Origin: XYD2-FULL-39-9 sp964363685
GTDB taxonomy: Bacteria > Patescibacteriota > Patescibacteriia > Magasanikbacterales > GWA2-37-8
Reading direction: 5' to 3'
DNA: 25,700 bases
NCBI GenBank assembly: GCA_964363685.1
Contig: CAYIJG010000006.1
Coordinates: 1 to 25,700, forward strand
The notes below the pieces were generated by a model. The model ran no database searches, had not been told where the DNA came from, and was given only the letters and a program-made list of their open reading frames with translations. A program made the translations under genes and the position numbers. This document shows positions 16,326-22,800 of this stretch, one piece after another; position 1 is the stretch's first letter, and the number at the start of each line of letters is the position of its first letter.

Positions 16326-16354
16326 ATTTTACTCTATATCTTTGTATTTTACAA
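16326..16354 (-). promoter_or_regulatory. Candidate promoter of the small multidrug export-like gene
   Basis: Minus strand TTGTAA (16349-16354), 17-nt spacer, TAAAAT (16326-16331). It lies about 50 nt before the ATG at 16275 and just past the groEL terminator hairpin. Confidence 0.5.
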
Positions 16355-16360
16355 ACAAAA

Positions 16361-16382
16361 ACGGCTACCCGTGGGCAACCGT
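16361..16382. terminator. Terminator downstream of groEL
   Basis: Arms ACGGCTACCC and GGGCAACCGT form a stem with one mismatched position. On the minus strand it is followed by TTTTTGTTTG, the direction that ends groEL transcripts; a T-rich run also follows on the plus strand. Confidence 0.75.
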
Positions 16383-16393
16383 CTTTTTCTTTC

Positions 16394-16416
16394 AACCTGC
16401 CTACCGCAGGCAGGTT
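16394..16416. repeat. CCTGCC/GGCAGG palindrome
   Basis: Perfect 9-bp arms AACCTGCCT and AGGCAGGTT flank 5 nt. The same CCTGCCT/AGGCAGG core occurs inside the 20068-20168 element, where it is translated as part of LPTGQAG. Confidence 0.65.
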
Positions 16417-16435
16417 TTATAACTTTCAACTCGTC

Positions 16436-18082
16436 TTAGTACATTCCTCCCATTCCTCCACCCATACCTCCCATGCCTCCACCCATCGGTGGCATAGCCG
16501 GTTCATCTTTCTTTGGAATTTCAGTAATGACCGCTTCGGTAGTGAGAAACATCCCAGCGATAGACACAGCGTTTTGCAGGGCAGTACGAGTCACTTTGGC
16601 AGGGTCAATAATACCAGCCTTTACCATATCCTCATATACACCGGTGGCTGCATTATAACCATAGTTTCCAGTTCCCTTTCTTACTTCTTCAGCGATTACC
16701 GCGCCATCCACACCAGCATTGGCCGCGATTTGACGAAGTGGCTCTTCTAAAGCACGACGTAAAATATTTACCGCCACTGCTTCTTCGTGTTCTAATTTCA
16801 TAGTTTCCAAAATCTTGATAGCGCGTACCAAGGCCACACCTCCGCCCGGCACAATACCTTCTTCTACCGCCGCTTTGGTTGCGCCTACCGCATCTTCAAT
16901 TCTATGTTTTACTTCTTTCATTTCAGTTTCGGTGGCAGCGCCAACTTTGATCACCGCAACTCCGCCAGCCAATTTGGCCAAGCGTTCTTGAAGTTTTTCA
17001 CGATCAAATTCACTATCAGTTTGATCAATTGCTTTTTTGATTTGAGCAACTCTATCTTGTACATCTTTGGCGATACCTTTACCGTCTACGATTGTAGTAT
17101 TATCTTTGGTAGAAATAACTTTACGGGCTGAACCTAAATCTTCCAAACCAGCATTCTCAAGTTTTAAGCCTACTTCTTCGGTAATGACTTTGGCACCAGT
17201 AAGAATAGCAATGTCCTGCATCATCTCTTTGCGTCTATCGCCAAAACCAGGCGCTTTGATAGCCAAGACATTAAATGTCCCTCGCAATTTATTAAGCACA
17301 AAAGTAGTGAGCGCTTCACCATCAATATCTTCGGCAATAATCACCAAATCTTTCTTACCACTTTGCGCTACTTTTTCTAAGAGTGGCAATACATCATGGA
17401 TAGAAGAAACTTTTTTATCAGTAATTAAAATATATGGTTCGCTATATTCAGCTTCCATACGTTCGGAGTTAGTCACCATATAACCGGAGACATAACCTTT
17501 ATCAAAGCGCATACCTTTGACGGTTTCAATCGTCATGCCAAAAGATTGAGATTCCTCAACGGTAATAACACCGTCTTTACCAACTTCTTTCATCGCTTCA
17601 GCGATCTTACCACCAATTTCTTTATCATTAGCAGAAATAGAAGCGACATCAGCAATCTCATTTTGTTCTACGGGTCTAGCAATATTGTCCTGAATCTCCT
17701 TCACAACTAAAGCCAAACATTTATCCAAACCACGTTTAAGCGCAACTGGATTTGCGCCAGAAGTCACATTTTTCATGCCTTCCTTGATTATAGCTTGAGC
17801 TAAAACTGTGGCAGTGGTAGTACCATCACCCACATCTTCGTTGGTTTTGCTAGCCACTTCTTTGACGAGCTCCACACCAGAGTTTTCAAACTTATCTTCA
17901 AGTTCAACTTCTTTGGCTACAGTTACACCGTCTTTAGTAATCATAGGTGCGCCATAACCTTTATCAATAACTACATTACGACCTCTTGGTCCAAGAGTTA
18001 CTTTTACGAGATTAGCCAAAGCGTTAACCCCGCGCAACAATGCTTGTCTAGCTTCTTCACTGTAAATAATTTGTTTTGCCAT
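16436..18082 (-). CDS. groEL: Chaperonin GroEL
   Basis: The 60-kDa chaperonin subunit forms the double-ring folding chamber that works with GroES and ATP. The 548-residue product starts MAKQIIYSEEARQALLRGVN at ATG 18082; an in-frame TTG two codons upstream is less likely. Visible landmarks are LGPRGRNVVIDKGYGAP, the ATP-binding GDGTTTATVLAQAI, an apical domain containing PLLEKVAQSGKKDLVIIAED, the GGGVALVRA motif, and a C-terminal Gly-Gly-Met tail (MGGGMGGMGGGMGGMY). Length and motifs are normal. It lies 39 nt after groES and shares its CIRCE-controlled promoter. The gap contains a direct repeat of AATTTAGGATTTAT (18091-18104 and 18112-18125). Confidence 0.98.
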   Translation of the reverse strand: MAKQIIYSEEARQALLRGVNALANLVKVTLGPRGRNVVIDKGYGAPMITKDGVTVAKEVELEDKFENSGVELVKEVASKTNEDVGDGTTTATVLAQAIIKEGMKNVTSGANPVALKRGLDKCLALVVKEIQDNIARPVEQNEIADVASISANDKEIGGKIAEAMKEVGKDGVITVEESQSFGMTIETVKGMRFDKGYVSGYMVTNSERMEAEYSEPYILITDKKVSSIHDVLPLLEKVAQSGKKDLVIIAEDIDGEALTTFVLNKLRGTFNVLAIKAPGFGDRRKEMMQDIAILTGAKVITEEVGLKLENAGLEDLGSARKVISTKDNTTIVDGKGIAKDVQDRVAQIKKAIDQTDSEFDREKLQERLAKLAGGVAVIKVGAATETEMKEVKHRIEDAVGATKAAVEEGIVPGGGVALVRAIKILETMKLEHEEAVAVNILRRALEEPLRQIAANAGVDGAVIAEEVRKGTGNYGYNAATGVYEDMVKAGIIDPAKVTRTALQNAVSIAGMFLTTEAVITEIPKKDEPAMPPMGGGMGGMGGGMGGMY

Positions 18083-18121
18083 ATTCAATAAATTTAGGAT
18101 TTATGATTTAAAATTTAGGAT

Positions 18122-18406
18122 TTATTCAAGAATCGCCATTATATCCTCCTGAGAAACAATCTTATATTCTATTTTATTTAATTCCACTTTTTCTCCGCCC
18201 CAGTTCTTTAACAAAACTTTATCACCTACTTTTACCTCCATCACACCACGCTCGCCATTTTTTAAAATCTTACCAGGACCAACCGCGATAACTTCGGCTT
18301 CAGCTTTTTTCTCATCTTTTTCCGGTAAAACCAAACCGAAAGAAGTGACTTCGTCTGCCTTAATTTGTTTGACCAATACGTTGTCTCCTAATGGTTTTAT
18401 ATTCAT
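18122..18406 (-). CDS. groES: Co-chaperonin GroES
   Basis: GroES forms the heptameric lid of the GroEL chamber. The protein begins MNIKPLGDNVLVKQ at ATG 18406 (94 residues); an in-frame ATG at 18412 adds two residues and is less typical. The mobile loop is DEVTSFGLVLPEKDEKK, where the hydrophobic FGLVLP contacts GroEL. GPGKILKNG and VKVGDKVLLKNWGGEKVEL follow the family pattern. It is first in the groES-groEL unit. A 90-bp palindromic element (18420-18509) fills most of its 5' leader, between the start codon and the CIRCE operator. Confidence 0.97.
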   Translation of the reverse strand: MNIKPLGDNVLVKQIKADEVTSFGLVLPEKDEKKAEAEVIAVGPGKILKNGERGVMEVKVGDKVLLKNWGGEKVELNKIEYKIVSQEDIMAILE

Positions 18407-18419
18407 ATACATTTGTTAC

Positions 18420-18509
18420 TGTCATCTTGAGCGGAGTCGAAAGATCCCTTATACTAAGCCTTTGCAAATATTGTGTTTAAGGGATTCCTCCACTTCGGTC
18501 GGAATGACA
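18420..18509. repeat. TGTCAT/ATGACA palindromic element, 90-bp copy, in the groES leader
   Basis: Begins TGTCATCTTGAGCGGAGTCG and ends CTTCGGTCGGAATGACA. Inner inverted words are GATCCCTTATAC and GTTTAAGGGATTCC around a TTGCAAATA centre. It is the simplest copy in the window, without nested palindromes, and lies between the CIRCE operator and groES. Confidence 0.8.
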
Positions 18510-18531
18510 AAGTGAATTATTAATAAATTTT

Positions 18532-18558
18532 TTAGCACTCAATAAATACGAGTGATAA
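18532..18558. promoter_or_regulatory. CIRCE operator (HrcA binding site)
   Basis: TTAGCACTC (18532-18540), nine bases, GAGTGATAA (18550-18558). This matches the CIRCE consensus TTAGCACTC-N9-GAGTGCTAA at 17 of 18 arm positions. It starts 10 nt downstream of the -10 box, so HrcA bound here would block groES-groEL transcription until heat shock. hrcA itself is not in the window. Confidence 0.95.
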
Positions 18559-18568
18559 TTGTAGAGCC

Positions 18569-18596
18569 ATTTTACTACAAAGAAAAAAACTGTCAA
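18569..18596 (-). promoter_or_regulatory. groES-groEL promoter
   Basis: Minus strand TTGACA (18591-18596), 16-nt spacer, TAAAAT (18569-18574), a good housekeeping-sigma promoter. Its position next to the CIRCE operator supports the assignment. Confidence 0.85.
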
Positions 18597-18635
18597 GGGG
18601 TTGTATATTTAAGCTTCTTAACTCTTACATAATTT

Positions 18636-18663
18636 AAAAACACCCGTTTGATAGGGTGTTTTT
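18636..18663. terminator. Bidirectional intrinsic terminator between the 70-residue ORF and groES
   Basis: Perfect arms AAAAACACCC and GGGTGTTTTT flank an 8-nt loop, giving a T-run on either strand. On the minus strand it would stop transcripts coming from the 70-residue ORF and wzy-like gene before the groES promoter. Confidence 0.85.
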
Positions 18664-18676
18664 AATTATATCTCTT

Positions 18677-18754
18677 CGGAGACCTTCATAGTTATACATA
18701 CAAACTACTCATATATAACTATGTGAAGGCCTCCGTCCTTACTCCATAGGAGTA
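18677..18754. repeat. Long inverted repeat plus small palindrome after the 70-residue ORF
   Basis: CGGAGACCTTCA-TAGTTATA (18677-18696) pairs with TATAACTATGTGAAGGCCTCCG (18714-18735) over about 20 bp, with one mismatch and a 2-nt bulge. Next to it TACTCC-ATA-GGAGTA (18740-18754) is a perfect small palindrome. Both lie on the 3' side of the ORF, resembling the hairpin that follows the GC-rich ORF at 2827-3207. Confidence 0.6.
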
Positions 18755-18792
18755 GTTGCCCATGACGATCCACGGATGTACGCGGCTACCTC

Positions 18793-19005
18793 CTATCTAC
18801 GGGGGAATTGCTCCTCGGTGTAGCAGATGACTGTAACCAGCTGATTAGGCACCTGCGAGGCGACTACGCTAATCACGACATCCACATGCACACGACCTGC
18901 CACAATCCCCACAACCGCTGCATTGACGGAATTATCGTGCACCAGCGCACACTCTTCCATCGACGGCCTTGTCGTAACGACAGTCTTTTGCTTTCTGACT
19001 CTCAT
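18793..19005 (-). CDS. Small protein of 70 residues, unknown function, GC-shifted
   Basis: An ATG at 19005 is preceded by AAAAGGAGG with 6-nt spacing, an almost perfect Shine-Dalgarno. This is striking because its neighbours have none. The frame could extend to 19077, but that would overlap the end of the ligase-like gene and ignore the SD. The product starts MRVRKQKTVVTTRPSMEECA and then has a Val/Ile/Ala-rich stretch (NAAVVGIVAGRVHVDVVISV) that looks like a folded core rather than a clear membrane helix. I do not recognise a family. Codons are visibly richer in G and C than in flanking genes. It starts 46 nt after the ligase-like stop and is followed by an inverted repeat and a terminator. 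It is either a small transferred gene or a fortuitous frame in a foreign segment; the SD favours a gene. Confidence 0.5.
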   Translation of the reverse strand: MRVRKQKTVVTTRPSMEECALVHDNSVNAAVVGIVAGRVHVDVVISVVASQVPNQLVTVICYTEEQFPRR

Positions 19006-19051
19006 GCATGGCCTCCTTTTGCAACACCATGCTGTTAAGGACATAGCAACA

Positions 19052-20518
19052 CTAGCAATTCTCATTAGAAATATCAAGTATTAGAACGCCCCACATAATC
19101 CACCAAAATACCAACCCAGTAAACATGCTAAAAAGCCAGTGGTCAAAGAGACCGGCCATTAGCAGAACAAATAAAACAGGAAGAAAAATAAGATTATTTT
19201 TAAAAACTTGTTTAATCAAACATAGAATCATCAAACCCAAAAATAATCCGAAGAACACACCAAACTCTACTATAGATAGCACATAAATATTATGCACTGG
19301 CTGAAATTGCCACGAAGTTAATTTTGGGTATTTTTTTGAGACCGCAAAAGTATAAAGAGCTGGCCCTACCCCGAAAAATGGTTTGTTTTTTATAAATGAC
19401 AGAGATTCTTTATACTGACTCTGTCGTTCGGCAATAGAATAAACTTCCAACCGATTATGAATATTAAATCTCGCGCTAAATATCGGAAAAAATATTCCTA
19501 CCCAAAAACTAGTTAAGACAGTAATAAATAATACTTGTTTACCAAAACTTCTTATGGCTGTCTGTTTGTCATCTTGAGCGAAGCCGAAAGATCCCTTATA
19601 CTTTGTTATTACAGAATCTAAGTTTAATTGCTGAGTCGTGGTGTAAGGGATTCCTCCACTACGGTCGGAATGACAATGTATAATTAAAACAAAAAAAAGC
19701 GTAACAATTCCAACTATAGCCGACAGCCACGCGCCTCGAGAAAAAGAAAACAACAAGCCAGACAAAATTATCAACTGTCCAACGCTAATTAAAATTTTAG
19801 AAAATGGTCGCTCGGTTTTTAGATATAAAATAAAACCTAAGACTAACAAAACCGCTAGATAAATTCCCAAAGAATTTGGTGAGCCAAAACTGCCATAGGC
19901 ACGAAGCCATCTTTGGTCTGCAAACTCCACGACACTGGCTCCACCTTGCATCGCATCCTGCGCTGACATGCCCAACCACTTAATAGCAAAAACATGCTGA
20001 GTTAAAAATTGATAAATTGCTAAGAGGCCTTGGACTACAGCGCCAAACCATAAAACGAGCAAACATTTGTCATTCTGAGGAAGAAAAGCGACCGAACCTG
20101 CCTGTCCGGTAGGCAGGGAATCCCTTTCGCTCAACTGAGAGGGATCCTTCGCCTTGCTCAGGATGACAAAAAAGGCCATTGCCCCCAACCATCTAAAAAC
20201 ATACTGATATGAAACCCAAAAATTTTCACTAAAGCCAAGTGATAAGCCCATTAAACCTAAAAAAATAACTGGCAGAATAATCCCGAGCACTCGGGATTGA
20301 GCTAAAAATCCTGTTCGTATTTTTTTATCAAATAAATGACGAAAAAAAAATACTAAAATAATTACCCAAAGCAGAATCTCAACTCCGTAAATACTAAAAG
20401 TGCCATACTCCCAATGACCGCCATTCAACTGTCCTTCCTGCCAAATATACCTGGTCTGCCAAGGCAGTAAAAACAAAAGGGCTAAAAGCAATAAATTTTC
20501 TATTTTTTTAAGAATCAT
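19052..20518 (-). CDS. O-antigen ligase/polymerase-like membrane protein (Wzy_C type) carrying two in-frame repeat insertions
   Basis: A 488-codon multi-spanning membrane protein with around ten hydrophobic segments. SFSRGAWLSAIVGIV (about 260-275) and the periplasmic loop SLSFIKNKPFFGVGPALYTF followed by QPVHNIYVLSIVEFGVFFG are typical of the O-antigen ligase/Wzy superfamily, which joins or polymerises lipid-linked glycans outside the cytoplasmic membrane. Residues about 118-151 (SKAKDPSQLS, LPTGQAG, FLPQNDK) and 282-317 (HSDRSGGIPY to GFAQDD) are not family sequence. They are translated copies of the TGTCAT-type repeats at 20068-20168 and 19567-19675, both in loops between membrane segments and both keeping frame. 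Such copies might be tolerated or might impair function. No SD is seen. A third copy separates it from the upstream nucleotidyltransferase-like gene. Confidence 0.82.
   Translation of the reverse strand: MILKKIENLLLLALLFLLPWQTRYIWQEGQLNGGHWEYGTFSIYGVEILLWVIILVFFFRHLFDKKIRTGFLAQSRVLGIILPVIFLGLMGLSLGFSENFWVSYQYVFRWLGAMAFFVILSKAKDPSQLSERDSLPTGQAGSVAFLPQNDKCLLVLWFGAVVQGLLAIYQFLTQHVFAIKWLGMSAQDAMQGGASVVEFADQRWLRAYGSFGSPNSLGIYLAVLLVLGFILYLKTERPFSKILISVGQLIILSGLLFSFSRGAWLSAIVGIVTLFFVLIIHCHSDRSGGIPYTTTQQLNLDSVITKYKGSFGFAQDDKQTAIRSFGKQVLFITVLTSFWVGIFFPIFSARFNIHNRLEVYSIAERQSQYKESLSFIKNKPFFGVGPALYTFAVSKKYPKLTSWQFQPVHNIYVLSIVEFGVFFGLFLGLMILCLIKQVFKNNLIFLPVLFVLLMAGLFDHWLFSMFTGLVFWWIMWGVLILDISNENC
19567..19675. 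repeat. TGTCAT/ATGACA palindromic element inside the ligase-like gene, copy B
   Basis: 109 bp, from TGTCATCTTGAGCGAAGCCG to CTACGGTCGGAATGACA, with inner ATCCCTTATAC and TGTAAGGGATTCC words. It is read through in frame as about 36 residues. Its centre is longer than in the 90-bp copy. Confidence 0.85.
20068..20168. repeat. TGTCAT/ATGACA palindromic element inside the ligase-like gene, copy A, with nested palindrome
   Basis: 101 bp, from TGTCATTCTGAGGAAG to CTTGCTCAGGATGACA. It contains a nested CCTGCCT/AGGCAGG palindrome (20097-20117) and GGGAATCCCTTTCGCTCAAC followed by GAGAGGGATCC. It is read through in frame as about 33 residues. Confidence 0.85.
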
Positions 20519-20528
20519 ATGTTTGGGT

Positions 20529-20652
20529 TGTCATCTTGAGCGAGGCTTTAGCCGAGTCGAAAGATCCCTTATACATAGTAATTGCACATACCGTGTTTAA
20601 GGGATTCCTCCACTCAGTCCTCGCCTAGGCGAGTCCTTCGGTCGGAATGACA
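20529..20652. repeat. TGTCAT/ATGACA palindromic element overlapping a stop codon, with nested palindromes
   Basis: 124 bp, from TGTCATCTTGAGCGAGGC to CTTCGGTCGGAATGACA. It is longer than the 90-bp copy because of nested palindromes, including GGCTTTAGCC near the left end and TCGCCTAGGCGA at 20621-20632. Its right end supplies the last codons and stop of the 20625-21611 gene. Confidence 0.85.
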
Positions 20653-21611
20653 TTAATTTTATTTAACCAAGCCTCTCTATACTCCAATCTCGTATCCTTT
20701 TCATGAAACTTCAAAACTTGATCCGTAATAACTACTCCTTTATCATTTCCTCTATCTATTTTTTTGCCAGAGAATCGCATCTTTGAAATCTGAATTTTTT
20801 TAGCTTCGCCGTTAATCATATCTCCGTAAGCACCTGTCCACATTTTCTCCCACGCTCCTTTCCAAAATTTTCCTAACCTAGATTCTGTAATATGAAAAAT
20901 ATATGAAGTCATTTTTTTTGAATCTATGTTAGGCAAATATTTTTTTGTCCAATTGTTGGCTTGTAAAAATTTAGCGTAAAAATTTTCCGGGTCAAAAATC
21001 GGCAACATTTGGTTGATCCAATAAGCAAAGTGAATATCATCATCAATTACTCTCAAATTTGCCAGATTCAGACTATCGGCGGTCACATAAAAACTCAAAC
21101 AAATTTTATTTTTAATGCGATTATTCACCCGTCTTAACCTAAACAATCCCAACAAAAAAGTCACCCACAAACGAACAATCCAGATTCTATTTTTTTCCGT
21201 CACAATAAAAAAATAAATATCACTATCCTCGGTCGCTTGTTCCGAACCCACGGTATTCAACACAAAAATCGATTTTAAGAATGGCACGGACCGGACGATT
21301 CTCGCTGCCCTACGCGCAATCTTTAATTTATTTTCAGAAATGAGTAGCCGACGGCGTCTTGTCTCAATCAACTCTTCCCGTCCAGATAAAAAATAATAGC
21401 CACTTTTCTCCACTATAGGCATTTTTATTTCAGACAATGACAAAAGAAAATCAGAATAGCTAGTAGTTGGCTTGCCCGTCGAAGCCTTAGCGAAGTCGGG
21501 CGGCTCCCACAAAAAATTATACAGTTCTTCTTTAGTCAAAGGAAAATTGGCTAAATCAAAATAGGCCAAAGTTTTTTTTAGCGACAGTCGCAAAGAGTCG
21601 GAAGTATTCAT
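20625..21611 (-). CDS. Nucleotidyltransferase-fold protein, substrate unknown
   Basis: A 328-residue protein. Residues about 1-80 look like a winged-helix-type region (LAYFDLANFPLTKEELYNFL, then YFLSGREELIETRRRR). Residues about 119-137 contain TVGSEQATEDSDIYFFIVT, the G-S-x(n)-D-S-D-I pattern of the nucleotidyltransferase fold, where the two acidic residues would bind metal. A hydrophobic stretch (WIVRLWVTFLLGLFRL) follows. Related proteins are common hypotheticals in CPR genomes; the substrate is unknown. Residues about 37-47 (PPDFAKASTGK) come from an inserted palindrome, and the C-terminal NVIPTEGLA is translated from the repeat at 20529-20652, so the original C-terminus was replaced or extended. 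It begins 5 nt after the PRC-barrel gene. Confidence 0.65.
   Translation of the reverse strand: MNTSDSLRLSLKKTLAYFDLANFPLTKEELYNFLWEPPDFAKASTGKPTTSYSDFLLSLSEIKMPIVEKSGYYFLSGREELIETRRRRLLISENKLKIARRAARIVRSVPFLKSIFVLNTVGSEQATEDSDIYFFIVTEKNRIWIVRLWVTFLLGLFRLRRVNNRIKNKICLSFYVTADSLNLANLRVIDDDIHFAYWINQMLPIFDPENFYAKFLQANNWTKKYLPNIDSKKMTSYIFHITESRLGKFWKGAWEKMWTGAYGDMINGEAKKIQISKMRFSGKKIDRGNDKGVVITDQVLKFHEKDTRLEYREAWLNKINVIPTEGLA
21474..21501. repeat. In-frame palindrome in the nucleotidyltransferase-like gene
   Basis: Arms GCCCG and CGGGC lie at the ends of an imperfect inverted repeat, GCCCGTCGAAG and CGAAGTCGGGC. On the coding strand it reads DFAKASTGK, a peptide I associate with repeat insertions in CPR proteins. 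Confidence 0.6.
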
Positions 21612-21616
21612 AGATT

Positions 21617-21880
21617 TTACTCTTCTAAAGCCACGCCCGATGTTTTGCCTTGATAGTCTGAAACCACACTATCATAGACCACTACCTTATCATCTTTAAT
21701 TTCTTTGATTTGACTATTCTGAATCAGAAAAGATTTTACACTAAATAAAATTGGCCGGACAAAATATCGCACCACTGTTTGACTATCAACATCCATTTCA
21801 AAATCAACAATTTTACCAAGCTTGGCGCCTGATTCCGTATAAACCGGCAAGCGTAAAAATTTTTGAAGATTAATTATCAT
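21617..21880 (-). CDS. PRC-barrel domain protein
   Basis: An 87-residue protein with LRLPVYTESGAKLGKIVDFEMDV, the typical opening of a PRC-barrel (a short beta barrel found in photosynthetic reaction centre H subunit, RimM and many small proteins). A second half, RYFVRPILFSVKSFLIQNSQIKEI, then KVVVYDSVV, completes one barrel. No membrane segment or other domain is present. PRC-barrels often bind RNA or proteins; no specific role can be assigned. It lies 29 nt after yidC and 5 nt before the nucleotidyltransferase-like gene, so all three may be co-transcribed. Confidence 0.75.
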   Translation of the reverse strand: MIINLQKFLRLPVYTESGAKLGKIVDFEMDVDSQTVVRYFVRPILFSVKSFLIQNSQIKEIKDDKVVVYDSVVSDYQGKTSGVALEE

Positions 21881-21909
21881 ACGCGTATTTGCCTACTGCC
21901 GATGATTAA

Positions 21910-22662
21910 CTACTTAACTATCTCACCTTCAATGACTCCGTCTTTAGGTTGATATTTTTTTGAAAGCCACATCTGTTGCGCGATCATAAGCAAAGTTCCA
22001 AAGAACCAATACAAAGTTAAACCACCTGGCAATTTAAAACCAATGACCACAGTCATAATCGGCATCAAATAAAGCATTTGCTTATTCATCATTGCCATCA
22101 TCGCTTCATCCTTGGCGCCTTCGCCAGCCTGTTTCGGCGGAGATTTTCTCATCATAGTTTTGGCTTGAAAATACTGCGCTGCGCCAGCGAGAATTGCCAG
22201 AACCGTATTAGGAGTAGCCATATTCAAAAAGCCAAGAGATATTTGGCTGATAGTGCCCGGATTACTGATAAAAGGATAGAGCGAGTCAGCTAAATTTTTG
22301 GAATGTAGGCCATCCTGTAAAACAGTATACAACGCAATCAAAATTGGCAACTGAACAAGCATTGGCAGACAAGAAGCCAGTGGGTTTACTTTATTATTTT
22401 TATACATTTCCATGATGGCCTGCGTCTGTTTTTGTTTATCATTTGCATATTCCAACTTGATGGCCGCCATTTTTGGTTGCAAATCTTGTAAAGCGCGTTG
22501 CGACTTGATTGAAGCGCTAGTCAGGGGCCACAAAATCAAACGTACTAAAATAGTAATCGCCAAAATTACCAACCCGACATCATGGCCGGGAATAACATTG
22601 TATAACCAAACAAATAGGTTAAAGATTGGTAAATAGAGAATGGTATGAAATAGAGCTAGCAT
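21910..22662 (-). CDS. yidC: Membrane protein insertase YidC/Oxa1
   Basis: YidC inserts and folds membrane proteins with or without Sec. The 250-residue protein has the five-segment core without the large periplasmic domain of Gram-negative YidC. R41 in ILVRLILWPLT is the conserved positive charge in the hydrophilic groove. A charged cytoplasmic hairpin (SQRALQDLQPKMAAIKLEYA) and NPLASCLPMLVQLPILIALY follow, then the closing LTLYWFFGTLLMIAQQ. The N-terminus, MLALFHTILYLPIFNLFVWL, is itself the first membrane segment, with no lipoprotein signal. In many bacteria yidC lies next to rnpA and rpmH; here its downstream neighbours are a PRC-barrel gene and nusA lies upstream, past a repeat. No SD is seen. 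Confidence 0.94.
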   Translation of the reverse strand: MLALFHTILYLPIFNLFVWLYNVIPGHDVGLVILAITILVRLILWPLTSASIKSQRALQDLQPKMAAIKLEYANDKQKQTQAIMEMYKNNKVNPLASCLPMLVQLPILIALYTVLQDGLHSKNLADSLYPFISNPGTISQISLGFLNMATPNTVLAILAGAAQYFQAKTMMRKSPPKQAGEGAKDEAMMAMMNKQMLYLMPIMTVVIGFKLPGGLTLYWFFGTLLMIAQQMWLSKKYQPKDGVIEGEIVK

Positions 22663-22679
22663 AGATAAAAGTTGTTAGT

Positions 22680-22780
22680 TGTCATTCCGAGCGAAGCCGT
22701 AGCTGAGTCGAGGAATCCCTTACACTTTGAATTTGCAATAACCAGGTATAAGGGATCCCTCCATTGCAGTCGGGATGACA
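22680..22780. repeat. TGTCAT/ATGACA palindromic element between nusA and yidC
   Basis: 101 bp, from TGTCATTCCGAGCGAAGCCG to GCAGTCGGGATGACA, with GAATCCCTTACAC and TATAAGGGATCCC inner words around TTTGCAATAA. It lies 20 nt downstream of the nusA stop side and 17 nt before the yidC ATG. Confidence 0.85.
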
Positions 22781-22800
22781 AACGTTTTTAATTATTTGAT

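Noticed and set aside
18091..18125. Direct repeats between groES and groEL as a possible CRISPR-like or regulatory array
   Set aside because: There are only two AT-rich 14-mers with 7 nt between them; most likely a local duplication.
18808..19038. Plus-strand 76-codon frame opposite the 70-residue ORF
   Set aside because: It needs a TTG start without an SD. The minus-strand frame has a near-consensus SD at good spacing.
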